Shown here piece after piece: positions 1 to 12,300 of a DNA stretch of 64,000 nt (within the stretch, counting starts at the first letter, position 1; each line of letters begins with the position of its first letter). A program made the translations under genes and the position numbers. Source of the stretch: Lachancea mirantina (lineage: Eukaryota; Ascomycota; Saccharomycetes; Saccharomycetales; Saccharomycetaceae); NCBI GenBank assembly GCA_900074745.1, contig LT598466.1:620001-684000 (forward strand), in the 5' to 3' direction. The notes beneath the pieces are model-generated. The model searched no databases. It worked only from the letters and a program-made list of their open reading frames with translations, and was not told where the DNA came from.

Positions 1-123
1 GTTGTGTACGTGCTCAGTTTCACTGAAATGGTTCTCGGATATACGAGTCTCTTCCACTGTTATCAAGGGACCACTTTCCACCGGGGAAACAAGACACCCA
101 AGCTCACTGATTTTGGGATATAA

Positions 124-1599
124 ATGGTTTCTGTTCGTCAGTTAGTGGCTGGCGTCACGGCTCTGGGCTCTGCCAGTGCCTTTTCCGTGTTTTCTGAGTT
201 CGAAAGGGCTCAGAATGATTTTAGCGTTGTCAACCCTGTTAAAAACGCTTTGCAATCGATTAGAAAACCCAACCCAAATGCTGGATTTTCCGTGTTCAAA
301 ACTGACAAAGATGACGATTACAGGTTAAGAATTAAAACGATTGACCCCGAAAAACTTGGCATCGATACTGTCAAACAATATTCCGGATACCTGGATTTCC
401 AAGATTCGAAGCATTTCTTTTATTGGATGTTTGAATCTAGAAACGATCCCGAAAATGATCCTGTTATCCTTTGGCTCAATGGAGGCCCCGGCTGTTCTTC
501 TTTCACTGGACTGTTTTTCGAATTAGGGTCATCTTCGATCGATGAAAACTTGAGCCCCGTTTTCAATCCGTATTCGTGGAATAACAACGCCACGGTTATC
601 TTTCTGGAACAGCCTTTGGGTGTTGGATTTTCGTACGGGAACGAGAAAGTCACCAGTACTCGTGCCGCGGGAAAAGATGTCTACATCTTCTTGGAATTAT
701 TTTACCAGAAATTTCCTCTATTAAGAAGAAATGCGCTTCATATCGCAGGAGAATCCTATGCAGGGCATTACATTCCCCAGATTGCACATGAGATCGTTGT
801 TTCGCATGGTGGCGACAGAACTTTCAATTTGACATCGATTCTCATTGGCAATGGTATTACTGATTCGCTAGTACAAAACAACTATTATAAACCTATGGCT
901 TGTGGTGAGGGAGGCTATGAACCCGTTCTTACGGAACACGAATGTGAACGTATGGATCGTGATATTGGATTGTGTAATGCACTTACAAGAAACTGCTACT
1001 CGCAAGCGTCGGCATTTGCTTGTATCGCGGCTCAAACTTACTGCGACAGAGTCACGCTCGAACCATACCAAAAGACAGAACTCAATTTTTACGACATTCG
1101 TGGACCTTGTGAGACCGATGGTGGTCTCTGTTACCGCGAAATCGATTATATTGAAAAATTCATGAACCAGCCTTTTGTTCAAGAAGCACTTGGCTCGGAA
1201 GTGTCCAAATATGAAGGATGTAGTAATGACGTTGGAATTGGGTTTGTTTTTACAGGAGATGGGAGTCGTCCGTTCCATCAATACGTCGCTGAGCTACTCG
1301 ATGAAGACATCCCGGTATTGATTTATGCCGGTGACAAGGACTATATATGCAACTGGTTGGGCAATCTTGCTTGGACAAATGAGCTCGATTGGGAATTTCG
1401 GGACCAATATGAATACCTTCCATTAAAACCGTGGAAAACCAAAGAAACAACTGAAGTGGCAGGTCAAGTGAAAAATTTCGGACCTTTAACTTTTTTGAGA
1501 GTGTACGATGCAGGTCATATGGTACCATATAACCAACCGGAGCATAGTCTTGAAATGGTCAACACTTGGCTATTTGGAGACCGCTCCTACGGTTACTGA
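124..1599 (+). CDS. ATG42: Vacuolar serine carboxypeptidase, carboxypeptidase Y family
   Basis: The 491-residue product is a serine carboxypeptidase (peptidase family S10) that would trim C-terminal residues from peptides in the vacuole. A hydrophobic N-terminal signal peptide (about residues 1-19) is followed by a propeptide-like stretch. The substrate-binding motif LNGGPGCSS is present, and the nucleophile lies in GESYAGHY (Ser211). The acidic residue is in GDKD (404-406) and the histidine in GHMVPYNQP (His465). Cysteines are plentiful, as in carboxypeptidase Y. In S. cerevisiae YBR139W (ATG42) sits beside IRA1, and here the gene lies next to the AVO1-REX4-IRA block, so synteny favours ATG42 over PRC1. 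Both are about 510-530 residues. The family is certain; the ATG42 label is inferred from context. Confidence 0.9.
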   Translation: MVSVRQLVAGVTALGSASAFSVFSEFERAQNDFSVVNPVKNALQSIRKPNPNAGFSVFKTDKDDDYRLRIKTIDPEKLGIDTVKQYSGYLDFQDSKHFFYWMFESRNDPENDPVILWLNGGPGCSSFTGLFFELGSSSIDENLSPVFNPYSWNNNATVIFLEQPLGVGFSYGNEKVTSTRAAGKDVYIFLELFYQKFPLLRRNALHIAGESYAGHYIPQIAHEIVVSHGGDRTFNLTSILIGNGITDSLVQNNYYKPMACGEGGYEPVLTEHECERMDRDIGLCNALTRNCYSQASAFACIAAQTYCDRVTLEPYQKTELNFYDIRGPCETDGGLCYREIDYIEKFMNQPFVQEALGSEVSKYEGCSNDVGIGFVFTGDGSRPFHQYVAELLDEDIPVLIYAGDKDYICNWLGNLAWTNELDWEFRDQYEYLPLKPWKTKETTEVAGQVKNFGPLTFLRVYDAGHMVPYNQPEHSLEMVNTWLFGDRSYGY

Positions 1600-1763
1600 C
1601 TATTTTCTCGATATTTGGATAAGTGTTAGAATAAAGCTTCAAATCATTAAATAAAATTATAAATAACTATCGTTATGACCAAATAAACCGGAATGCATTG
1701 ATAAGTTACACATGCTAAATTTCGAAGAAGTGACTAACGACTGTTTCTTTTGCTGTTCTAAAG

Positions 1764-4700
1764 CTATGAGACTGACGGCACCGTAGTGGCTTGATGATTC
1801 ATGCGATATGCACTTGAAAGTTTTTGTAGTCTTGACACTATTTCAGCACACTCCTGCTCATTCACAGCTTCAAAATAATACCGTTTCAACCCGCCAGGCC
1901 GACTAACGAAAAGTTTAAAGTATTCAGCGACTCTCTTCGAGCGCTTCGCCAAAACCAGTTGGCTGATATGGAAACACTTAGTCTTAACACTGTCGTGATG
2001 CCAATGATAAGTGTGTTCTGGCGGTATAATGTAAACATAATCACCGTCAATGGCTAATGTCCTTTCATGTTTGGTAATAAATGACATTTGTTGCCTTCTC
2101 CAGACTTTATATTTATAGTAAGCACCTGCCAACAAATCGCGGTAGTCAGTCATAAGATCAATTCCAGAATGGTCTGATTGGGAATGGCCATTGGGGACGG
2201 TGCTATTTGATAAAGAAGTTTTCGAAGAGTTTTTGAGTTTTAAAAGTCCTCCACCCATTCCTGTAGACCCAGAAGACATTTGCTTTGCTAAGCCAAGCTT
2301 GAGCCTTGAAGAAGGTTTTCTGGAGTTTACATTTTGATCCACATAATTGCCCTTTCGCTCTTCTAAGTTTATTGGGTTAGTGTTCTCCATGAAATTGTCT
2401 CTTGTGTCTGGAGTCAACGGCGTTAATTCTCCACTCTGAATTGTTGGCAAACCCGGGCTGGTCAAAGTCCTCTTGAACTTCTTCAAGTTCATCTTCCTGG
2501 CTTGACTCTTTGTAACTAATTCCAGCGAATTCTGACCATCTAGTTCTTCCACTGTACAGTTTAGATCACACGAGACCTTTTGGTCGTGAAGTTTCAAAAT
2601 GTACTCATTTGGATCCATTGACTTCATTTTACAGTATTGAACTAACACGTCATTGATCTTGCAAGTTACCGGAACTTGAATGTTCGTGAAATTGACTGAT
2701 GGATTCACCGCTGGATATAGAAACACTTTAATTTGAACCAATTTTTGATGCTTTGAGCTAGACACGTCCGTAGTTGCTCCAATTATAGGTTTATAATAGC
2801 TTAGCTGGTTCAGCGTTGAGTCTTTTAGTGAATTTCGCCGGCTCTTACCGTGGTGTTCCCCCATACGATTGGCCTCATAGGGTAAAGGCGTGACAAGCTC
2901 ATTTGCCTTGTACTGATCATCATCCTCCACCCGACAGAGCACAAGTTCATCATCAGAAACCGTTCCAATCAGCTTCTTCCTATCCAACGTTCCAAAATTA
3001 TCTTCAAAGGGCTCTCCGTCTTCATCAACAATTTTCAGATTAAACTTATTTGGATTTGAGCGCTCGTCTTCATTAATCCCGTCATCTTTAAAGTCAGTAT
3101 CAGGTTTATGAGACGTCGAATAAACGTATAGGATAAATCCAATAACATCAAAAACGCTCACTTCTTTGCGGACGTTTAGTTCAAATGGACTCCTTTTGTA
3201 AGTTTTAGAGCATTCGATGTATATACTGAGGTGAATGCAATCTTGTGGAGCAGCATTGGCACCAGAAACATGTGCAAAGCATTCCAGGAAGTTTTGCGAG
3301 TTGTCCTTCTTTGTGCTGAAAAGTGTTGATAGGTTTGAGATGAGGGTCGCCTTTTGTTGATTCACTTCCCGTTTAGTAACTTCCAAGGTCTCTGGCCCGG
3401 GTTTCTTCACGACCGCTAAATCTTTACTATCACTTATGGTACGCTGATGCCTTTGATTCGACTGAGGGGAGAGTCGCTCGGAACTTCCGATGTTGACCCC
3501 AGAAAGTGAACTCCTGTTCCTTTTATGAACAATGTCAGAAACATTGGAGAGTGACGAGGTATCTCCCCTACAGCCGAGACTACCAGTTATAACATTTCTG
3601 TCCCATTGTGGTCCCCTAGCATCTGCAGATGTTAGCCCGAAACTATCCTTTTTAAAAACGTTGCTAAGCGTGTGTCCATCTTTTCCCAATGCGTTCAGCA
3701 TTTGAGTTTTGGGTATTGAATGTCCTGGCATTGATTCACTTTGAAGTAATTGTTCTGTTGCGAGAGAATCATCAACTACCGATGAGCTGTTGATCTTATC
3801 CATTTCTTCGTTGAAGTGTTCCTCGCTGTAGTCTGAATCCAATAGAGACTTGCCGTAGGATGACATATCATCACCATCGGAGTTGGGAAACCTGTGACCT
3901 TCATTATCATCCATGACAACGCCACCCTGATGGTTAGAGCTTGAGAATTGGGTCGCATTGCCGTCTAGGTCCAAATCTTTCAAGTCGTCTTCGTTCATAT
4001 AAGATTCCATATCTGACAGATCATCCTGCTTAAGCTCATCTTCAGATGCCTGACCAGAGTGATTCTCTGAGACGCTATTGTTCTCCGTGATACTACTCTT
4101 ATTGTCTTGATTCGACAGAATATTTTGCGGATTGAATGCAAATGCGCCTCTTTTGATCAGTCTTGTCTGTTGCTGCTTATAATGGTCGTCGGCCTGTTGG
4201 GCGTCGTCTCGAAAAAAACTGCCACCATCTTTTATTCCGTCATCTTCATCATCGTCATCGTCATCGTCATCGTCCTCCATAGTTTCGTCGTAATTAAACG
4301 CAGAATCGTAAAAACTCATAGGTGCTTGCCTGGTAATTCGATCTTGAACAGAAGTATCATGTCTATCACCCGCCTTACGGTCACTTGATTGCGTTTTGAA
4401 TATCCTTGAAAACGCACTAGTTTTACGTTTCCCTTTGCCGAGGGAATGCTTGCGACCATTGGTCTCGGTAGTCGACGCCGATTTTGTTGGATCCATAGTA
4501 TCCAAAGATTTTGGAGCGACAGAATCAACTTTAAGGGTCTCGGGGTCTTTCAATTGATCTTTTTTGCTTGGCTCAGCTTCGCTAATCATCTCTCTAGTAT
4601 CCACCTCTCTGCTATTCGCCTCTCTTTTGTCCACATCTCTGGTGCCCACCACATCAAATTTACCCTTAGACTCAGTCCTGCCGTACAACGGCTTCGAAAT

Positions 4701-4919
4701 ATGTTTCAAATCCTTCAAGTAATCCCTGGTGATAGGTGGTGACTGTTGTTCGTTCATGATCGTCTTATAATCTTCATTTTCATAGGTTACTTCAAATTCC
4801 TTGTTTGACCAATGTATCGAACTCAAATAAGGTCTTAAGACCCGCTTCATTTGTTCTTTATCATTACTATCTTTCAAAAAAGCCGCACGAATCCTATTGA
4901 TCGGTATAGTATGGTCCAT
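1764..4919 (-). CDS. AVO1: TORC2 subunit Avo1 (SIN1 family)
   Basis: The 1051-residue product is the Sin1-type scaffold of TOR complex 2, which recruits substrates such as Ypk kinases at the plasma membrane. The N-terminus (MDHTIPINRIRAAFLKDSND) and the first 80 residues are Avo1-like. A long low-complexity region contains an acidic Asp run near residue 215. A CRIM domain lies at about 545-690, a Ras-binding-like segment follows, and a PH domain occupies about 925-1040 with its basic KYKVWRRQQ entry. S. cerevisiae Avo1 is somewhat longer (about 1176 residues); the difference lies in the disordered parts. The gene is divergent from REX4, as the S. cerevisiae order AVO1-REX4-IRA2 predicts. The start is an ATG at 4919. 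Confidence 0.93.
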   Translation of the reverse strand: MDHTIPINRIRAAFLKDSNDKEQMKRVLRPYLSSIHWSNKEFEVTYENEDYKTIMNEQQSPPITRDYLKDLKHISKPLYGRTESKGKFDVVGTRDVDKREANSREVDTREMISEAEPSKKDQLKDPETLKVDSVAPKSLDTMDPTKSASTTETNGRKHSLGKGKRKTSAFSRIFKTQSSDRKAGDRHDTSVQDRITRQAPMSFYDSAFNYDETMEDDDDDDDDDEDDGIKDGGSFFRDDAQQADDHYKQQQTRLIKRGAFAFNPQNILSNQDNKSSITENNSVSENHSGQASEDELKQDDLSDMESYMNEDDLKDLDLDGNATQFSSSNHQGGVVMDDNEGHRFPNSDGDDMSSYGKSLLDSDYSEEHFNEEMDKINSSSVVDDSLATEQLLQSESMPGHSIPKTQMLNALGKDGHTLSNVFKKDSFGLTSADARGPQWDRNVITGSLGCRGDTSSLSNVSDIVHKRNRSSLSGVNIGSSERLSPQSNQRHQRTISDSKDLAVVKKPGPETLEVTKREVNQQKATLISNLSTLFSTKKDNSQNFLECFAHVSGANAAPQDCIHLSIYIECSKTYKRSPFELNVRKEVSVFDVIGFILYVYSTSHKPDTDFKDDGINEDERSNPNKFNLKIVDEDGEPFEDNFGTLDRKKLIGTVSDDELVLCRVEDDDQYKANELVTPLPYEANRMGEHHGKSRRNSLKDSTLNQLSYYKPIIGATTDVSSSKHQKLVQIKVFLYPAVNPSVNFTNIQVPVTCKINDVLVQYCKMKSMDPNEYILKLHDQKVSCDLNCTVEELDGQNSLELVTKSQARKMNLKKFKRTLTSPGLPTIQSGELTPLTPDTRDNFMENTNPINLEERKGNYVDQNVNSRKPSSRLKLGLAKQMSSGSTGMGGGLLKLKNSSKTSLSNSTVPNGHSQSDHSGIDLMTDYRDLLAGAYYKYKVWRRQQMSFITKHERTLAIDGDYVYIIPPEHTYHWHHDSVKTKCFHISQLVLAKRSKRVAEYFKLFVSRPGGLKRYYFEAVNEQECAEIVSRLQKLSSAYRMNHQATTVPSVS
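4240..4277. repeat. Trinucleotide-type low-complexity run in AVO1
   Basis: The plus strand reads mostly as repeated TCATCG/TCATCT units, encoding the Asp/Glu-rich tract of Avo1 on the minus strand. It is a short in-frame coding repeat and could vary in length between strains. Confidence 0.7.
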
Positions 4920-5429
4920 CGACGCTGGAAAGCGTTTTAGTTAAGGTTTTTTCTTTACCAGCTTCGCTTTTTTAGTTGGTTATAATATTCACCAAAATAG
5001 CGAGAAAAGTTGTAAAAATAAAGTTCTAGTCTTATCGCCACAAAAATATGTCTGCTGAGTGCTGATTGAAGGTGGAGGGCAAGTAAAGAAAGGTTTCAAC
5101 GTGGTAGGCTTCATGGTGCTCAAATGGTTGAAAACTGTTAAGAATTGCTAAAATTTGAAAATCGTTCTTAAAGCCCAGCTTGAAAGGAGAAGTATATCAT
5201 GTGTTTCGTGAATCCTGAAACCGTTTCCTGGTAAATATGAGCCCCTTTGACGATCAAGAGGTAATTTTGGCTTATTTCTGAGTATTCCTCCGTGGTGTAC
5301 GGGTTCCCTTTGGTAACCTTTTAATTGAGTCTGAATATGCGATGAGGTGAAAAATCAATTCTTCGACGAGCCAATCAAGTTAATAAAGAAACCTACCTCA
5401 CGAGACCACTTCAAGGCCTTGGAGCAAAA
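4920..5429. promoter_or_regulatory. Divergent AVO1/REX4 promoter region with PAC-like site
   Basis: This is 510 bp between two divergent starts with no credible gene. On the REX4 side GCGATGAGGT (5339-5348) matches the PAC element of ribosome-biogenesis promoters. It is followed at once by TGAAAAAT, a partial RRPE. The pair ends about 75 bp before the REX4 ATG. Nothing recognisable was seen on the AVO1 side. Confidence 0.5.
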
Positions 5430-6278
5430 ATGGTACTTTCTTCAAATTGGTTGCAACTTCAGAAGACTCAAAATGGTGGTAAAACCAAGAAAAACAAAGT
5501 CTCAAAGAAGCCCACCGTTAAGTCTCGAGATGCGATGAGCCATGATCGAAACAAGAAAATTGAAACCAAATCGAGCAAGATTATGAATATGGTGCATACA
5601 ATGAACCAAGAGATTCAAAAACTCAAGACAGAAAAGAATAACTCTGTAAATGGTTCTGAACCGGAAGTTGTGTCACTTGACGTTGAGAAAATAGCTGAAA
5701 TTAATGGTAGTGCGAGAAATACCAGTAAAGCCGATGAAATTGGTAAATTTATCGCCATGGATTGTGAATTTGTTGGAGTTGGACCTGAAGGTATTGAAAG
5801 TGCACTCGCTAGGGTCTCTATCGTAAATTTTTTTGGACATGTTGTTCTGGACATTTTTGTTAAACCAGTAGAAAAAGTCACCGATTGGAGGACTTGGATC
5901 AGCGGCGTCACTCCAGCTCATATGAAAGACGCGGTTTCTCTTAATGATGCTCAACAGAAAGTTTCAAAGATTTTGGATAAGAGAATCCTGGTTGGTCATG
6001 CAATTGCTCACGACTTGGACGCTCTCTTTCTGTCTCATCCAAGATCAATGATTCGTGACACTTCTCGACATTTACCCTTTAGGCGTGATTATGCCAAGGG
6101 GAAAACTCCGAGTTTGAAGAAACTCGCCAAGGAAATCTTAGGTGTTGATATACAGGGAGCGCAGCATTCATCGGTTGAAGACGCAAGAGCGACAATGCTA
6201 ATTTACAAGTCAGATCGAAAGGAATTTGAAAGATTAATCAAAGTCAAATTCTCGAGCAACAAGCAGGCTGCCGCATGA
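5430..6278 (+). CDS. REX4: Rex4-type 3'-5' RNA exonuclease
   Basis: The 282-residue product matches Rex4, a DEDDh exonuclease implicated in pre-rRNA processing in the nucleolus (S. cerevisiae 289 residues). The N-terminus MVLSSNW resembles the start of yeast Rex4 and precedes a basic, lysine-rich region. Exonuclease motifs follow in order: MDCEFVG (ExoI, near residue 110), AHDLDAL (ExoII) and HSSVEDARA (ExoIII). The ATG at 5430 is chosen because it gives the homologous N-terminus. The gene converges with IRA, whose stop lies 103 bp beyond. The upstream PAC-like element fits co-regulation with other ribosome-biogenesis genes. Confidence 0.93.
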   Translation: MVLSSNWLQLQKTQNGGKTKKNKVSKKPTVKSRDAMSHDRNKKIETKSSKIMNMVHTMNQEIQKLKTEKNNSVNGSEPEVVSLDVEKIAEINGSARNTSKADEIGKFIAMDCEFVGVGPEGIESALARVSIVNFFGHVVLDIFVKPVEKVTDWRTWISGVTPAHMKDAVSLNDAQQKVSKILDKRILVGHAIAHDLDALFLSHPRSMIRDTSRHLPFRRDYAKGKTPSLKKLAKEILGVDIQGAQHSSVEDARATMLIYKSDRKEFERLIKVKFSSNKQAAA

Positions 6279-6380
6279 ACTAAGATGTGGGTGCTAAAGA
6301 AGCACGACCATCAGATGGAATAGCTTGGTTCTATACACATTTGTACAATATATGGCCTCGTTAAATTACCAATGCATCGC

Positions 6381-9300
6381 TTAACAGCCACCTGCCATTT
6401 TGGACAGGATAGTCAAAGTTAATTTTTTAGCCTCGTAAACAGCATAAGGATTGGTGCGAATATTGGACATTATTTCCATCGATGAGCTCTCAAACTCCAC
6501 CATTGCAAGCCCACCTAAACCCCTCTTCTCCAGATAGGCAATAGTCTCATCGAGGCTATCGTCGTGTTCGAAATATTCTTCATGTTTTACCATCGTCTGA
6601 GCAATTGAGAAAACCAGGTTTGGAAATTCTGACTGAACATCAAGTGCCGAGATTCGCCTCAATTCATTTCTGATCAGAGAATATATCTTGAAAAGTTTTA
6701 AAGGCTTTTTCTTCGCCATATTGTTCACAAGCAATAGGTATCGGATCTTGCTTAACTCGTCCGAGACCCCAGATGCAAAATACACTGAAGCCTGATATAG
6801 TGCTACAAGCGAATTTTTCGAATCGGATTCCAACCAATCCAATAGCTCTGATGGAGCACAGTTTTGATCGTCCAAATGCACCACGTTTTCCATTAAACCT
6901 TCCTCGTCCAGCAAAGCTTTTAGTTTCGACGGCCTTAAAACCAAGTAAAGGAACAACAAGTAGCACATATAGTCCTTTCTCTTATTCTCGTTAAGTTTTT
7001 GTTTGCTCAAAGAGAAGAAAAGCGAAAGACATTCGACTGCATTTACTTTGATATAAGGAATCAAAAGTCCCTTGCTGATCATGTTGAGAATGATATGGGG
7101 AAAATTTTCCTCTGTCCATCTTAGATTGGACATGGATTCGAGTTCGATTAAGTCTTTTTCGGCAAAACTTCGGCCCTCAAACAATATCGCTTGCAGTGAG
7201 CTTCCGTCTTTCTCCTTTAAAGAAAAAATCCGCTTAACGGCATTGGCCATGAAAAGCATACCCCCGTGGTAAAAAATTGTGTTAGAAGACTGTGTGAATG
7301 TCGTTGCAAGCCAAAATAACTGGCGTAATAATGTCGAATCTTCCTTGAGACCTTGAACAATCTTACTGTAAGTGAATGCATGCGATATAGTGAAGAATAG
7401 CAGCTCATCGCTGACGTATGGTTCCGCTATCACTTTGATCGTTTGTCGTAGCAAACTTTTGCAAAGAGACTCAGAGATGCCTACCTGTCCCATTATACCA
7501 ATAATCATCACCGCGCGAGCCGATAAAAAGGAATCGACATTGAACACTGAATCCATCACGTACTTACTGAATTTTGCTTTCCATTGACTTGAGTCCGTTA
7601 TGGATGCATTTTCAATAAGCGTTATGATATTTTGAATCAGGCATTCCAAGGTCGTAAACTTGGTCAAAAATGACGATGCACTGAAGTTTTGTAGCAGACG
7701 CCCTTTGTCCTGACTGAACCCGAACATGAACTTCATTTTGTGTCGAGCAAATACAGAATTAATGTCATCAATCCGAGCTCTTTGTTCGTCTGTAAGGGTC
7801 TCATTGGTAGAGAGCGACTGTGAAACGTTCATGAGGAGTTTGTGAAGACTTGACCGCAGCTCTGAGGGGCCCACGTCGATCAACAAAGAAACAATGTACA
7901 AGACCTCAGGTAAAAACATCTCGGCAAGTAGGAGAGAATCGAAGAATAGCGCAACGCAAACATTGACAAGAATAATCAATTCCGACCAGCTATTTGTCGA
8001 GGCCTCGAGCTTCAGAGAGGGCAAAAAGGACCTTGTTAATTTCAAAATCCTGTGAATGATCTCACTGCAGACCTCGACTGTTGACACCCTTGTTATGAGA
8101 GATATCCCATTTTTCCAATCGGCGCCCTCCGACTCTCTATCCAAGGAGTGATTAATTATTTCGTCCACGAGAACTCCAACCAAATCCGTTTCCAAAATTA
8201 GACTCGACCAGATGCATTGATTGTATATCATTGTTAATCGCGGGTCGGCAACGCTCAGTTTTATGAGCGTTCGAATAATAGAGGAAACATTCTCGGGACC
8301 CTGCTCATCATTCGCGAGATAAACATGTTTGTAAAGGTTGCCAACCCAGGGCTCCAAGGTAGTTATGACGTGGGGAACATAAGGATCCTCTATTATTCCC
8401 GACAAACCTTCCAAAACTGATTTCCATACCACGAACGATAGCTGAGGAGCCGTTTTGGCCAATACCTTGAAAACGGAGTAACAAAAAGCAGAAATGTCAT
8501 GTGGTACATGCACTTCGGGTGATACTCTAAGCTTACATCCAAAGTCCAGTTCAAACGCTTCTTGAGTTACTGCCAGGAGATTATAGGAAACCGCTTTGAC
8601 ATCTTCATCGCCGCTGCAAAATCCTGCGTACACAACTAAGAGCAAATGACCAAGTATCTCTCTTGTTTCGCTCTCATCGTTTTGCGTATCATTATTCGGC
8701 GCCATCATGCCGAAACCATCTTCATACTCTTCTTCAATACGAGCCTGTGCATAGTAGAAAATCTTGATGATTTCCAAATACTTTGAGCTGCAAAAGATCA
8801 TCTTTGGACTATTAAAAAAGTTGATGGTGAATTCAGAAGATACTCCTGTTTCGAACGAAACGACAGTCGATTCGAGGTCCGCAATTTCGTAGACGTTGTT
8901 GAATTTGACCGAAACCACGTCGTCAATTCCATTTATTTTTAGCCGCCTTGGAGTGTCGCTTATCATCTGCGCATATTTGTTGCCGATTTTAAGAGTCACT
9001 GGGGTAAACCGACCTTTTTTCGAATCATATAATGAAACATCATGCAAAGTCACTCTAACGTCTGCGTATACCTCATTAGAATATTCTGTCAAGCGCAAAT
9101 TTTTCACGGTTTCAGGACTAGCGTCACTGTTTATGAAATGATGAGGTGTCTTGTAGGGAACCAAGTATGGGTTATGTGCCCGAAATATCGGAAGCCACCA
9201 GTTCAAAAAAGCTTCTGTCATGTTGTAATAGTAAAATCCCACACAATTTCTGGCAGCTTCATCAGGTATCAGGTTAAAGAAGAAAGTGAATATTTTCTTA

Positions 9301-12300
9301 TCGTCCGCTTTTTGATCTGTGGAACCTGTGCAATCCATGACAAAATAGTGTTTACTAGCCCAGATTTTAGAGTAGACCTGAAACACTCTATAAGTTAACG
9401 CTTCCGGATCTCCACCGTGTTTCTGCAATAGCTTGAGAGAAAAGACGATGACTGGAAAACCCTCTGCCGAGATTGCTTCGTGAATAAAGGTATACGTATC
9501 TTTGAAATCAAAAGTGCGCATTGAATGTCTGCTCATAAAATCGTAGAGTCCGGGATACTCGTCCATGTTGTCTCTGATGTAAGCCGGAATTTCATTTCTG
9601 AATTCCATCCTAGGCTGTCCTAGAGCTGAAAGTAGGGTATCAGTCTCCTTTGCTAGTTCTTTGAAAATCACGAAATCCTCCTCGGTTTTAATGTGATTTA
9701 TCAGCTGTTGGCGAACGACAAGGCCATATTGATAGATGAATTTGTGAAGAAATGTAAAATCTTCAAAAGTCACACCTCTAGCAGGTTGCATTTTGATTTT
9801 AATTGAACGATCGGGACATGCAAGGCTCAAAAGATAGTTGGAGACTTTTGAGCTACATTCCTTGAGAAATTCTGCTTGCGATTGTAGTAAAGGCCACTTT
9901 ATCGTATTTATGGAACCGTTTGCAATATTTTGTGTGATTTTTGCGAGTAATACGAAGGTCCTTTTCTGCTTGGCATCAACTATGTCCACAATATTTTCAG
10001 CGTCAGGGCTGACTATGGCAGGACAAAAATATCTCAAAAATATGAACGACCCAACTGCAAGCTTTCCATGTCCCTCAAATTTCTTCTCGACACAGCTGTA
10101 AATTATTCGGCAAATGAAAAAAAACTCGGGGGGGAAGTCATCGGTAATATTAGTGATTGCACCAATAAGCTTGGCTTGGTATTTGACAAAAAGCTGCACA
10201 TTTTTTTCGGCATCGGGATGGTCGGAATTTAGCTTTTCAATCTCGAAATATTCATTTTTGTCAATGATTTCGGTAAATATAGGCTTCAAAGTTTTCACCA
10301 GATATCCCGTACCCTTGAGGCGCGAAAACATCGAAAGCGCGCGCGTTGCACAACTATTTCTTCGCAAAATCTCAGCGTAGCGAGACGCTCTTTGAATTTC
10401 GTCCTTCACAAGTTCAGCGACGACAATGTGAGAGCAGTTTTTTATTTGAAAGACTGATAGCATACTGCTTGCTAGAGCATCGATATCATTTGCAGGACAC
10501 GCTCTTGCAATAATCGCCAAAATAAAAGGGTATTTCATGACTTTAGAGACATAAACCTCAATCAACTCATTCTTTTTCTCCATTGCTTTAGTTTTGTGAA
10601 TATCGAAATTGGATATGATGTTAATAAAGACCCTCATGAAAGCCAGTTTTATATTCTGGTTTTTCGAATAGCCTATAGGGAGGGCATATTGGAAACCAAC
10701 ATCGACATTAGCATCCAGAAGGTTTGTGAGAGTCGTTATAATATTTTCATTGAGAACACTGATCTTGTGCCTCAAAGTTGTGGGAAAATTTTCCACCGAA
10801 GCCGTCTTTTCTAAACCTTTCAGGAGGGTACCAAAATAATTACCAAAAATTACTGCTTTCGATCGCTTCAACTCACTTTCAGATATAGAAAGTGGACCTT
10901 CTAGCATGAGATCTCGGGTGATATAAGCAAGTGCTTTGGACGATTCGATCGATGTATCAACATGGAGATAATCAATATCACGCCTTTGCAGATCCATTTC
11001 ACGGTGGGGCCTTCCAAGATTTTCAACATCATAATCTTTGAATATCGTGGATTTAAACCAAGAGATCACTATTCTCAACCATTTGTTCTTGACTAGCAAA
11101 TGGCCCGAAATGCATAGGCTTTTTTCGGCATGCTCAAAAGATCTAATCATCTTTGACATGTGTATTATAGCTTTGTAAAACCGAATGGAGTTATGCGACA
11201 TCGACTCGACCAGCTTGAAGAGTTGTTCAAGTATAGACAAAAGTTCGAGAGAAACGAGAATTAACTCCTCTCTTGCATCATCTCGTTCCAGCAAAGTTCT
11301 CAATATTAATATGACTTGCTCCAATAAAAGGAATGCAGCATCGTTTTCTGATGCAGATAGATCCAACTGCTCTAAGGCATCGATTCTAGTTTTAAGAGCC
11401 TCGAATAGCAATTTGAATGCCAGAGGATGCAGCTCCACACTTAAAATATCCTTCGAGTTTTCTCGAGTGAGAAGATTAGCATCGTTAAGCCACGAACACT
11501 GCTTCCCAATGAAATAGTTGATGTATTCAATGACTGTGGACCGGGACTCCAGAAGATATGAGTATTCATTGACGACATGGGAGTCCAAGATCAAAAATAC
11601 CCCACAACTGGCTGCAATGAGCCCCGCATAATTTCTGAAGCTCGAAGCCTCACTATTATTCAAGTTACCTCGCTCACTTAGTTCATACCACCGCTTATAC
11701 ACAAGGTCGAGAGTATCGAAAAGTATCTTATCCGGCAACTTGACATATTTTAAGATGTCTGATCGCAGCCGACGTTGGAAAGCCACGGCGCCCGTTGAGA
11801 CGTAACTGTCACGACACATTGCATTGAAAAACAGCCGGTTAAACCTGTTGACCTTGTCGCAGTAGCCCATCACGCAATCATGGGCGTCCAGTTCTTGAGT
11901 GAGAGCCTTAAAGCAAGTGCGAAGAAGCCTGTGAATTTTGGTATCATGAGAGCACAACGAGGCAAACAGAGCCCTTCCAATTGTACCTTGAAATGTATTG
12001 AACGTCTCCGTTTCAATTGGTCGCAGTTTTTCCAGCGAATCTGCTTTTTCGAAACTTGAAAACAGTTCCTTGCGAATATCTAGGAAAATTGCCATAACCT
12101 CGAGCAATTCTTCTCGTTTCTTATCCTCCAGGCTCAAGTTGAAGAGCGTTGAGGACAGGAGGGTCACAAGATAGGCTGATCCCCGGTACATCACATAGTG
12201 GATACAGTTTGAATGATCTTTATGCTCGGCCTTCACGATGTAGGAAGCAATTACTGCGGTGAAAGATTTCGTCACCTCTTGAACAACAGGATGGCTATCG

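Noticed and set aside
4240-4277. Repeated TCATCG units as a regulatory repeat or CRISPR-like array
   Set aside because: They are an in-frame Asp/Glu coding tract with no spacer structure.
5347-5538. Open frame overlapping the REX4 start in another phase
   Set aside because: It lacks an ATG-supported conserved start and overlaps the clearly homologous REX4 frame.
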